A stretch of DNA of 57,809 nucleotides from CAZNDN01 sp964571815 (GTDB lineage Bacteria; Fibrobacterota; Chitinivibrionia; Chitinivibrionales; WJKA01), in contig CAZNDN010000010.1 of the NCBI GenBank assembly GCA_964571815.1, positions 1-57,809 on the forward strand, written 5' to 3'. The notes beneath the pieces were generated by a model. It was given only the letters and a program-made list of their open reading frames with translations. It was not told the origin of the DNA and searched no databases. This document shows positions 27,218-34,504 of the stretch, piece after piece (position 1 is the first letter of the stretch; each line of letters starts with the position of its first letter). The translations under genes and the position numbers were made by a program.

Positions 27218-27469
27218 ATGAAAAAAATCTGGGAATACCTGGTCGATCACGGGATGACGGTGATGTTGAGTGGATTTGTCGTGGCCGTCGCGGGACTGCT
27301 TGCGTTCGCCATCCGCTTCAGATACTACGGCGGCTGGATCAGGACGCTCTCTATTGTGGTGGTCATCGCCGGATTCGTGCTCTACGTCCTGGGGCGCGTG
27401 CTGTTTGTTCTTCAGCGGCGCGGCGGGCGCAGAGGAAGGAGCGCGCCGGAGGAAGACCTAAAATCGTGA
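27218..27469 (+). CDS. Small two-helix membrane protein
   Basis: From ATG 27218 (GGGCGGGG upstream) the 83-residue protein has two hydrophobic helices (about 12-32 and 42-63) separated by a short basic turn, and a very basic C-terminus (RRGGRRGRS). Its stop overlaps the GTG start of the EIIA gene (GTGA), so they are co-translated. I do not recognise a family. A membrane anchor or partner for the downstream phosphotransfer protein is a guess. Confidence 0.65.
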   Translation: MKKIWEYLVDHGMTVMLSGFVVAVAGLLAFAIRFRYYGGWIRTLSIVVVIAGFVLYVLGRVLFVLQRRGGRRGRSAPEEDLKS

Positions 27470-27933
27470 AACTGCACGAACTACTCCCCAGGAACGCAAT
27501 CCTCCTGGGATTCAATCCAGCCGACAAGGCCGATGCCCTTTCCCAGATGGGAAAGTACATGGCTTCGCTTTACGATTTGGGGGCGCCCGACCCCATCGTC
27601 GAACGGCTGCTTCAGCGGGAAAGTGAAATGTCGACCGGGATCGGATTCGGCATTGCCATTCCGCATGCGAGGGTCGATGGAATCGACCGTTTGTATATGG
27701 TTGCGGCCAGGACCGTTGATGCGCTGGAATTCGACGCCATTGACGGACAGCCGGTACACCTGATTTTCATGCTGCTCACGCCGACCAATACCGCCTCCGA
27801 TCACAGCCGCATACTTGCAACGCTGTCGAAGATAATGTCGTATGAAGAGGTCCGGACGAGTCTCCAGACCAGTGAGACCGCGGAGCGGTTTCTCGACGTC
27901 CTGATCAATGGGGAGGACAAATATGTCCCGTGA
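27466..27933 (+). CDS. PTS EIIA domain protein, nitrogen/fructose type (PtsN-like)
   Basis: The 155-residue single-domain protein carries the phosphorylatable histidine H67 in the motif GFGIAIPHARVDG. It also has the conserved hydrophobic strand LIFMLLTP and ends at the family's normal length. EIIA-Ntr proteins accept phosphate from EINtr/NPr and mostly regulate potassium transport, sigma factors or kinases rather than moving sugar. No EIIB, EIIC, HPr or EI gene is near. The start is GTG 27466 inside the preceding stop. The next gene encodes a STAS protein, overlapping by 11 bases. Confidence 0.92.
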   Translation: MKLHELLPRNAILLGFNPADKADALSQMGKYMASLYDLGAPDPIVERLLQRESEMSTGIGFGIAIPHARVDGIDRLYMVAARTVDALEFDAIDGQPVHLIFMLLTPTNTASDHSRILATLSKIMSYEEVRTSLQTSETAERFLDVLINGEDKYVP

Positions 27934-28309
27934 GGGAGATCCGCCCCTGGTTGAAGTAGCATGCCGCGAGGATGTGGCGATCGTGCGATTCCCGTCGAAG
28001 ATGTTCCAGAGGGCGGAAACCGAGGCATTACAAGGGAAAATGGAAGAGCTTTTCCTCCGGGGTGTCACAACCTTCATCTTCGACCTGGGGGACTGCCTCT
28101 ACATCTCCAGTGAAGGCCTGGGGACGACGGCTCGATACTGGAAATTCTGCCGCGACCGGCACAAAGGAAGAATGGCCGTGGTCATGGGAGAGAATACCGA
28201 CCCCGAAGTGCAGAACCTCTTCGAGATTATCGGTCTTGCCGCGGTGATCGGCAGCGCCGTGCGACCGACGGTTGACGATGCGTTGAAATATCTCAAGACC
28301 TTTTCGTAG
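27923..28309 (+). CDS. STAS-domain (anti-sigma factor antagonist-like) protein
   Basis: The start at ATG 27923 is well placed after GGGGAGG, giving 128 residues. A STAS fold is suggested by the pattern strand (VAIVRFP), helix, strand (TFIFDLGDC), then the phosphorylation loop YISSEGLGTT. This loop matches the D-SSG-LG motif of SpoIIAA, with a Ser available and Glu where Gly is usual. Such proteins relay partner-switch signals with anti-sigma kinases and SpoIIE phosphatases, and a SpoIIE/HATPase fusion is encoded at 47.6-48.8 kb. Overlap with the EIIA gene suggests joint signalling. Confidence 0.82.
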   Translation: MSREGDPPLVEVACREDVAIVRFPSKMFQRAETEALQGKMEELFLRGVTTFIFDLGDCLYISSEGLGTTARYWKFCRDRHKGRMAVVMGENTDPEVQNLFEIIGLAAVIGSAVRPTVDDALKYLKTFS

Positions 28310-28406
28310 AAGTTTCGTTTCAGGTTTGCGCCCCCTGGCTTTTCCGGGCAGATCGTTCCGACGTGTGTGTTCCCGGGAAAGCTCTCACGCCTGCGGCAAT
28401 CGTCGG

Positions 28407-28435
28407 TTGTTTCTGCAGTGCGCGTGTTGTATATT
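28407..28435 (+). promoter_or_regulatory. Promoter of the MarR-led redox cluster
   Basis: TTGTTT (28407-28412) and TATATT (28430-28435) are separated by 17 bases. The predicted start near 28442 coincides with the first operator-like palindrome. Confidence 0.6.
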
Positions 28436-28441
28436 CTTTAG

Positions 28442-28470
28442 TTGCCACAAGCAAATATTGCTGCAGGCAA
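28442..28470 (+). promoter_or_regulatory. Two tandem TTGC-N5-GCAA palindromes, probable MarR operator
   Basis: TTGC-CACAA-GCAA (28442-28454) and TTGC-TGCAG-GCAA (28458-28470) are identical in their arms and spacing and are separated by ATA, so their centres lie 16 bases apart. They begin seven bases after the -10 box and end 18 bases before the MarR start. MarR proteins bind such 13-18 bp palindromes as dimers, and placement over the transcription start predicts autorepression. Confidence 0.65.
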
Positions 28471-28488
28471 ACACCATGGGGTTCCGCA

Positions 28489-28917
28489 GTGGCTCAGAAC
28501 GTTTGGCTTGTTGATACGGTATTGGATGTCGGCAGGGAGTGCCTGCTGCAAATGCAATCCCTGTCGGCGGCAGCGGATATCTCGCACAGGGATTTTGTTG
28601 TGGTTGATTTGATGGAAACGGGACGGAAGTATTCCTGCAACGAGTTATCAGGTGCAATGGGGTTGTCCGTTTCGCGCGGCAGCAGGGTTGTTGACCGTCT
28701 GGTGCACAAGGGCTATGTGAAGCGGCGGGCAAATCCGGTCGACAGAAGGGCCGTGGAAGTGTTTCTGTCGCGAAAGGGCATACGCCTGAAGGAAAACATC
28801 CGGAAGCTGAAGATGGAATGCGAACAGAGAATCCTCGGTAGTATCAACACATCGGATATTCCCACGGTACGAAAAGGGATGGAGACATTGCGGCAATCGC
28901 TGCGAAGGGAAAGGTGA
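28489..28917 (+). CDS. MarR-family transcriptional regulator
   Basis: The most plausible start is GTG 28489, which begins the domain directly (142 residues). The longer frame from 28363 would cross the promoter and operator. The winged-helix part is visible as YSCNELSGAMGLSVSRGSRVVDRLVHKGYVKR, followed by the wing RRANPVDRRAVEVFLSRKG, where the Asp-Arg pair is highly conserved in MarR. Helices at both ends form the dimer interface. It has one cysteine in the HTH (C45) and one near the C-terminus (C106), so redox sensing is possible. It heads the ferredoxin/thioredoxin/ATPase cluster. Confidence 0.87.
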   Translation: MAQNVWLVDTVLDVGRECLLQMQSLSAAADISHRDFVVVDLMETGRKYSCNELSGAMGLSVSRGSRVVDRLVHKGYVKRRANPVDRRAVEVFLSRKGIRLKENIRKLKMECEQRILGSINTSDIPTVRKGMETLRQSLRRER

Positions 28918-28982
28918 AACCGACTCGCCCGAAGCCGGGGGGGCCGGGGGTAGTAAACCATTACTATGTGAGGATGACGGTA

Positions 28983-29339
28983 ATGTACGGTGTAGATGAA
29001 TGGAAATGCGCTGGATGTGGTCTCTGTGTCGGTGCGTGTCGCCATGACGCAATTGCACTGGTTGAGGGCAAGGCGCGCATTGACCCGCGGAGGTGCGTCG
29101 GTTGCGGAGCGTGTGCGCAGGTGTGCCCGCAAGGGGCCGTGCGCCCCGCCGACCTTGCCACGGGACGGAGCGCTGATGTTCCCGGTGGTGGGATGACCGC
29201 TTCAGGATGGAGCATCCCGGGTGGTGGAGCGGGAAGTGGCGCAGGCCGCGGGCTTGGAAGGGGAAGAGGGAGAGGCTTGGGTAGAGGCCCCCGCGACGGC
29301 AGGGGCGGCGGGAGAGGCGGTGGCGGCCGTCGGCGGTAG
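28983..29339 (+). CDS. 2x[4Fe-4S] ferredoxin with Gly/Arg-rich C-terminal tail
   Basis: I chose ATG 28983 (GAGG nine bases upstream), giving 118 residues. An alternative GTG at 28914 overlaps the MarR stop. Two CxxCxxCxxxC motifs (C9-C12-C15-C19 and C38-C41-C44-C48) with a Pro after the second bind two [4Fe-4S] clusters. The second half is a low-complexity tail in which residues 75-118 are almost entirely Gly, Arg and Pro. Similar Gly/Arg-rich tails occur in small proteins (DUF5320-like) encoded beside MinD/ferredoxin ATPases and NifX-like proteins in anaerobes. It probably supplies electrons or clusters to the downstream fused ATPase. Confidence 0.83.
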   Translation: MYGVDEWKCAGCGLCVGACRHDAIALVEGKARIDPRRCVGCGACAQVCPQGAVRPADLATGRSADVPGGGMTASGWSIPGGGAGSGAGRGLGRGRGRGLGRGPRDGRGGGRGGGGRRR

Positions 29340-29504
29340 TCCGTGACACCGTCGCTTGCCCGGGAACGTAGTCGCAGCATGTGGCGTGTGGCAGGTGCGA
29401 TCCGTACGGCCGGCACGTCAGGATTCTCGGAATGAGTAGTACGTTTTGGCAATGCACCAGGGACACGTGGATTCTAACCTGCAACGGGTATGAAGGGAGG
29501 ATGT

Positions 29505-30032
29505 ATGGGTGCGGTAGTGGAGGTGACCGATCAGACGTTTGAGGAAGAGGTGCTGAATTCCGAAAAGCCTACCGAGGTTGATTTCTGGGCACCGTGGTGC
29601 GGACCATGCCGGATGGTCGGGCCGGTATATGACAAACTGGCGCAGCACTACGACACATTCAAGTTCTGCAAGATCAACGTGGATGAGAGCACGGAGGTCG
29701 CTCAGCGCTACGGCATACAGAGTATTCCCATGCAGATGTTTTTTGCCGACGGGGAGAGGGTAGATGAGATACTGGGCGCTGCGCCGGAGGCGACAATCAA
29801 GGCAAAGGTCGAGGAAGTCCTGGCGAAACATCCCTCGGATACCAGAGGAAGGCTCAAGAGCATTCTCTCATCGTGGACCAAGCACAACAGCAGCAGTGCG
29901 GAGAAGTTCCACAAATGGGAAGAACGAGCTGAAGACATGAAAACCGATGCATCGTACAACAGCACTGTCATGGCGGTGCGGGAAATGGAAGAAGCAAGCC
30001 GGAAGCTGTCACAGCTTATCGGGGAATTGTGA
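29505..30032 (+). CDS. Thioredoxin with C-terminal helical extension
   Basis: From ATG 29505 (AGGGAGG five bases upstream) the protein is 175 residues. The first 108 are a standard thioredoxin with active site WCGPC (C32, C35) and cis-proline P75 in QSIPMQ. An extra Cys (C55) lies in the third strand. The remaining 65 residues (about 111-175) are charged, predicted helical, and end in a leucine-rich amphipathic helix. Ordinary Trx1 lacks this part. There is no signal peptide, so it is cytosolic. Thioredoxin reductase is encoded 0.9 kb downstream on the same strand. Confidence 0.92.
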   Translation: MGAVVEVTDQTFEEEVLNSEKPTEVDFWAPWCGPCRMVGPVYDKLAQHYDTFKFCKINVDESTEVAQRYGIQSIPMQMFFADGERVDEILGAAPEATIKAKVEEVLAKHPSDTRGRLKSILSSWTKHNSSSAEKFHKWEERAEDMKTDASYNSTVMAVREMEEASRKLSQLIGEL

Positions 30033-30099
30033 CAACGCGCGCGACAGAGAGCATGGATGGGTGCGAGAGTTACGGACTTCTCCTCAACAGGGACAGGGA

Positions 30100-30591
30100 A
30101 TGAAACGCTGCTTTGAGTTCAGAGCAATCGGCGTAATCAGGACGCCTTATGTTGACCAGGCTCCGTATCAACCTGTAGTCGAGGATGAGGGGGATTTCCG
30201 CGTGGTTGTTGATGAGGAATACCGCACCGGACTTCGTGACCTCAAGACCTTTCGGTATATGTATGTATTGTATTTCATCGACCGGCTGCACAGGGCTCCC
30301 GCCATGATTGAAACCCCTGCGTGGACAGACGGTACGACCGTCGGGCTGTTCGCAAGTAGATCGCCCGCCCGCCCAAACCCAATAGGCATCAGCGTGGTTC
30401 GCATACTGGCAATAGCCGGCAATGAGATTGCTACATCGGGGTTGGATGTTTTTGACGGCACGCCGTTACTGGATATCAAACCTTACGTGAAGGATCTTGA
30501 CTCCAAGAGCGATGCCGACTACGGTTGGATTGATCGATTGAAAGGCAACAGGGAGCACATGCTCCTGCACATTCGAGGAATTCCCCATTGA
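30100..30591 (+). CDS. TsaA/TrmO-like tRNA methyltransferase-fold protein
   Basis: The ATG at 30100 follows GGGA and opens a 163-residue protein. It starts with FRAIGVIRTPY, the family's opening strand. It continues through LHRAP and the highly conserved FASRSPARPNPIGISVVRI segment, and ends with LLDIKPYVKDLDS. TrmO uses S-adenosylmethionine to methylate N6-threonylcarbamoyladenosine-37 in tRNA. In anaerobes short TsaA-like proteins are often encoded within metal or redox clusters, where their role is less clear. It lies inside the thioredoxin/ferredoxin/ATPase locus. Confidence 0.9.
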   Translation: MKRCFEFRAIGVIRTPYVDQAPYQPVVEDEGDFRVVVDEEYRTGLRDLKTFRYMYVLYFIDRLHRAPAMIETPAWTDGTTVGLFASRSPARPNPIGISVVRILAIAGNEIATSGLDVFDGTPLLDIKPYVKDLDSKSDADYGWIDRLKGNREHMLLHIRGIPH

Positions 30592-30623
30592 TACTGTGAG
30601 GGAAAGATGGAGGGGTGGGGAAA

Positions 30624-30882
30624 ATGGAACAATCATTGCCCGAAGTCCGGACAGTGGATGAGCTGGAGGGGCTGATTGAGAAGCACCGGTCTTTTCTGGC
30701 CGTGCTTTTTTATACGGACTCTTCGCGCAAAAGCACACAGGCGGCACTCCTGCTGACCGAGATCAAGAAAGACAAGCTGGACACCGCTGTTGCCGCCGTG
30801 AATGCATCCAGGACACGGGACATCCATCCGCGTTTCGGATTCGGATATTCTTGCAAAGTATGTAGAGGCCGATGAGATCTGA
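30624..30882 (+). pseudogene. Degenerate thioredoxin-like gene (internal loss and frameshift)
   Basis: From ATG 30624 (GGAGGGG upstream) the frame resembles a thioredoxin N-terminal half. It runs from VDELEGLIEKHRSFLAVLFY through the active-site region, where the CxxC cysteines are replaced (TDSSRKS), to VNASRTRDIHPRFG. It then runs into FGYSCKVCRGR and a stop at 30875, with no cis-proline half. In another frame the same bases encode VSDSDILAKYVEADEI ending at 30882, which looks like a normal C-terminal helix. I infer a deletion of the central strands with frame change. It could instead be a functional short protein of 83 residues. Confidence 0.45.
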
Positions 30883-30961
30883 ATCGCGAACCGGTCCTTA
30901 CAACGGCCTTTGACTAGGAGAGCCGGCAAGCTTGAAACACTCACCGAAGGGGGCAGACCGG

Positions 30962-31927
30962 GTGAAGGAACGAATCATCGTTATTGGCTCCGGGCCTGCC
31001 GGGTTGACGGCTGCGATTTACGGTGCGAGAGCAAACCTTGTGCCGTTGGTGATAGAGGGTTTTCAGGCCGGTGGATCGCCCGGGGGGCAATTGACTACAA
31101 CGGGAAAAGTAGAGAATTTTCCCGGCTTTCCCGATGGTATCGGTGGGCAGGAGCTTATGAGCAACGTGCGTTTGCAGGCGGAACGGCTCGGGGCGCGGTA
31201 CGTTAGCGAGGATGTGGAAAGCGTGAATCTGGCGACCTCTCCCTTCTCAGTGAAGACCATGTCCGGTACGGAGCTGTTTGCCGAATCCCTTATTATTGCC
31301 TCCGGCGCGACCGCCCGGAGACTCCCGTTGGACTCGGAGAGGCGTCTCTGGGGTAGAGGGGTATCCGCTTGTGCCGTGTGTGACGGCGCCTTGCCGCTTT
31401 TTCGCAACAAACCGCTGGCGGTGATTGGTGGAGGGGACTCGGCACTGGAAGAAGCACTCCATCTTACGCAGTTTGGAAGCAAGGTCTACATTGTGCATCG
31501 GCGCAATGAACTTCGCGCGAGCCGTGTCCTGCAAAGCCGGGCGATGGACAATCCAAAGATAGAAGTTGTGTGGAACAAAGTAGTCGATTCGTTCCTGGGA
31601 GAGCAGGCGCTCTCGGGCCTTCGTGTCAAGGACACGAATACCGGCGATGTGGTGGAACTTGCAGTTGCCGGGGCGTTCGAAGCTATCGGGCACAGACCCA
31701 ATACCGGTTTTTTGCATGGGCAGCTCAAAACCGATCGGGAAGGATACGTGGTCACGGCGCCGGGGCGAACGGCCACTTCCGTTGACGGAGTATTCGCCGC
31801 CGGAGATATCCAGGATCCACATTACCGCCAGGCCGCTACGGCTGTCGGCAGCGGGTGCATGGCCGCGATTGAATGCGAACAGTGGCTCCTTAACGCTGAG
31901 CACACAAGGGGCGGCAGCACGCGGTAG
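30962..31927 (+). CDS. trxB: Thioredoxin-disulfide reductase
   Basis: The enzyme is a flavoprotein that passes electrons from NADPH to thioredoxin. Starting at GTG 30962 (AAGGGGG upstream) it has 321 residues. It shows the FAD-binding GSGPAGLTAAIYGARA, the redox motif CAVCDGA, the NAD(P)-binding GGGDSALEEALHLTQF and the C-terminal FAD motif GVFAAGDIQDPHYRQ. A TTG ten codons upstream is an alternative start. After GGGDS the HRRNELRAS segment contains the paired arginines usually associated with NADPH use. It serves the thioredoxin at 29.5 kb. Confidence 0.95.
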   Translation: MKERIIVIGSGPAGLTAAIYGARANLVPLVIEGFQAGGSPGGQLTTTGKVENFPGFPDGIGGQELMSNVRLQAERLGARYVSEDVESVNLATSPFSVKTMSGTELFAESLIIASGATARRLPLDSERRLWGRGVSACAVCDGALPLFRNKPLAVIGGGDSALEEALHLTQFGSKVYIVHRRNELRASRVLQSRAMDNPKIEVVWNKVVDSFLGEQALSGLRVKDTNTGDVVELAVAGAFEAIGHRPNTGFLHGQLKTDREGYVVTAPGRTATSVDGVFAAGDIQDPHYRQAATAVGSGCMAAIECEQWLLNAEHTRGGSTR

Positions 31928-32508
31928 GTACCAGGGTGAACGTAGCGGCGGGAGATGCGTTACCTCAACGCGAATCCGCCCTGTACAGCGGCACAACGTG
32001 ACGAGTCCGGAGCCCGCAATCTCCGGTGTGTTCCGATGCAGACTTCTTCTTTACTCGTAACCGACGTTGGCCGATGCTTCTTGCATCAGCGAGGCGTGTG
32101 GAGCAATCTCATCAGCATTTCCGCACATACCGTTTTCCTGTCGTCTGGTGACACCCCTCAATAATTGGCTGTATATGAAAAACCAACGCCCACAGCACGG
32201 GGTTGCGTGGCTGCAACAAGGGAAGAGGCGGGTGTCTTGTTTGTGCAACACAAAAATGTTGTGTGAGGTGGCTGACAGTTGTCTCCAGTCAGAGATGGGA
32301 TGGAGGTGTGCTGGTGTGCCCCCGGTTGATAAAGGATTCGGCTCTGGTTGAGAAGGCGAGTCTTTGTCTGCCCGTCTGCGCACGATTTTTGCTTGGGTCG
32401 GTACTTGGCATGATTATTGGGGGGCGAATGTCGCTGTAGGCTGAGTGCAGAAATTCCAAAACAAATGGTCTTTGTTGCGTTGTCGCAGAGGGATGAAAGG
32501 AGAGCCAA
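31928..32508 (+). other. 581-base non-coding gap before the fused ATPase gene
   Basis: I see no credible gene here; the open frames are short with poor composition. It contains an imperfect relative of the upstream operator, TTGC-GTGGCT-GCAA (32203-32216, spacer six instead of five). It also holds an inverted repeat CAACA/TGTTG about 30 bases later, and a weak TTGCTT-17-GATTAT promoter-like pair near 32390-32420. The gap suggests the ATPase gene has its own, perhaps MarR-controlled, promoter, or that a gene was lost. Confidence 0.4.
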
Positions 32509-34383
32509 ATGGTGGTAACGGTAGCGAGTGGAAAAGGAGGAACCGGGAAGACGACGGTTGCCGTGAATCTTGCCTATGCACTTGCCGGCCGGGGAAGGAA
32601 GGTACGTCTGCTGGATTGTGATGTTGAAGAGCCGAATGACCATCTCTTTGTGGGACCGGACTTTGTCCAGCGCAAGGAGGTCAACGTTCTGAAACCGGTT
32701 CTGGACGCGGGCACATGTACGGGTTGCGGCGCGTGTGCCGAGGCGTGTAACTACAACGCGATTGCCGTGGTCAAGGGCAATGTTCTGCTTTTCAACGAGT
32801 TGTGCCATTCGTGCGGCGTCTGTTCGTATGTGTGTCCTGAAAACGCTTTGCATGAGGAACAATCAGCAATTGGTATCGTTGAGCAAACCAGACCGGATGA
32901 CGAGGTTTTCTTTGCCCACGGAAAACTCAATATTGGTGAGACCCTCGCGCCCTCGGTGGTAGAGGCCGTGAAAGAGCTGGTGCAGCCGGAGGCCGTCAAC
33001 ATTATCGACGCATCACCGGGAACGGCGTGTCCGGTTGTGAAAGCTTTGGAGGGGGCCGATGTCGCCGTGTTGGTTACGGAGCCGACACCCTTTGGTTTGA
33101 ACGACCTGAAGCTTGCCGCGGCCATGACCGTGAAGATGGGAATCCCTACAGGTATTGTGGTGAACCGATCCGGCGGAGAAGACAGGATCATCCAGCAGTA
33201 CTGCGCTGAGACAGGTATCGAAATCCTGGGCCGAATTCCTTTCAAGCGAGCCTATGCGGAAACGTATTCGGATGGTGAGATACTGGTGAAACACCATGAT
33301 GAGGTGGCAGGCAATCTCCTGGAGATATTTGATCGGGTGGAAGCTCTTCGGGGCACGTCCGTTCCCGCCGTGCCCGCGGTGGAGGAGTTTACCGCGGACT
33401 CGGGCACGGAAAAGATGCCGGAAAAGGCCGGTCCGGGTGCCCGTGATGAGATTGTCGTGATCAGCGGGAAAGGTGGTACGGGGAAGACCACGCTGACCGC
33501 GTGTTTTGCCCAGCTTTTCGAAAACCATGTGCTGGCCGACAACGATGTGGATGCGGCGGACATGCATTTGCTGTTCTCGCCCACAGTGCGAGAGGTGCAC
33601 CCGTTCGTCGGGGGTTACAAGGCTGCCGTCAATTCTTCTCGCTGCATTGCATGCGGGAAATGCGCCGAGGCTTGTCATTTCGATGCGATTCGGTGCGACG
33701 GGCCGGGAAACGGAATGGTGGGTACCACCTATCGCATCGAGGATGTCGCCTGTGAAGGCTGCGGCTTATGTCCCCGTGTTTGTCCCGTGGGGGCTATCAG
33801 TGCCGAGAAAGCCGTCACCGGGAACTGGTACGACTCCTGGAGCGTTTGCGGTCCGATGGCGCACGCCCGGCTGGGAATTGCGGAGGAGAACTCCGGGAGG
33901 CTTGTCACGCAGGTGCGCAGCCACGCAGCCGAACAGGCTCGACGGCACGGGATGGAAACAATCCTCGGTGACGGCCCGCCCGGTACCGGCTGTCCCGTCA
34001 TTGCCTCGGTCTCCGGCACCGATCTGGTGATTATCGTAACGGAACCGACGGTCTCGGGCGTTCATGATATGGAACGCGTACTTGACCTCGCGAGTCATTT
34101 CGGCATACGGTCCCTGGTGATTGTGAACAAAGCCGATCTCAACCGCAAGCAGGCGGCACGAATCGAGACCATTGCCGCGGCAAGCGGTTCCCGGGTTATC
34201 GGGGAAATTCCTTTTGACCCAGCCGTCAATGATTCGCTGATGGCCGGAAAAACCGTGCTTGACTACGGAGCGGGCCCGGCCGCCGAAGCTGTCGAGGCGG
34301 CGTGGCGGGAGTTGAAAAAGGAATTGCGCCACCGTAAGGACGGATCGCGTACCGAAAAGAGCACTCCCGCCGCGAGCGAATGA
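32509..34383 (+). CDS. Fused tandem MinD-superfamily P-loop ATPase with inserted ferredoxin domains
   Basis: The start follows GAAAGGAG at ideal spacing. The 624 residues are two homologous halves joined by a Pro/Glu-rich linker (about 283-313). Each half has a deviant Walker A GKGGTGKTT (8-16 and 320-328). Each also has an inserted 2x[4Fe-4S] ferredoxin, with C70/73/76/80 and C99/102/105/109 in the first half and C379/382/385/389 and C415/418/421/425 in the second. The signatures DASPGTACPV and GDGPPGTGCPV complete the two halves. In most anaerobes these are two adjacent genes (COG1149 pairs, as in the Desulfovibrio orange-protein cluster). By analogy with Mrp/NBP35 and NifH-like ATPases, ATP-dependent iron-sulfur or metal cofactor handling is inferred. 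No NifX-like partner is visible here. Confidence 0.9.
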   Translation: MVVTVASGKGGTGKTTVAVNLAYALAGRGRKVRLLDCDVEEPNDHLFVGPDFVQRKEVNVLKPVLDAGTCTGCGACAEACNYNAIAVVKGNVLLFNELCHSCGVCSYVCPENALHEEQSAIGIVEQTRPDDEVFFAHGKLNIGETLAPSVVEAVKELVQPEAVNIIDASPGTACPVVKALEGADVAVLVTEPTPFGLNDLKLAAAMTVKMGIPTGIVVNRSGGEDRIIQQYCAETGIEILGRIPFKRAYAETYSDGEILVKHHDEVAGNLLEIFDRVEALRGTSVPAVPAVEEFTADSGTEKMPEKAGPGARDEIVVISGKGGTGKTTLTACFAQLFENHVLADNDVDAADMHLLFSPTVREVHPFVGGYKAAVNSSRCIACGKCAEACHFDAIRCDGPGNGMVGTTYRIEDVACEGCGLCPRVCPVGAISAEKAVTGNWYDSWSVCGPMAHARLGIAEENSGRLVTQVRSHAAEQARRHGMETILGDGPPGTGCPVIASVSGTDLVIIVTEPTVSGVHDMERVLDLASHFGIRSLVIVNKADLNRKQAARIETIAAASGSRVIGEIPFDPAVNDSLMAGKTVLDYGAGPAAEAVEAAWRELKKELRHRKDGSRTEKSTPAASE

Positions 34384-34504
34384 TCGCGGCAATCGCCGCA
34401 GTACGGCAACGTTTCTGTTGAAGAGCACGGGGTTGTTCGGACGCCGGTGGCGAGTGGTCGCGCGCAGGGCCCGTTGTAACACATGCGCACCGGGCACATC
34501 TACA

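Noticed and set aside
32405..32420. A sigma-54-like TTGGCAT-N5-TTGG element before the fused ATPase gene
   Set aside because: The -12 element lacks the invariant GC (it has GG), and no sigma-54 activator or second site is seen.
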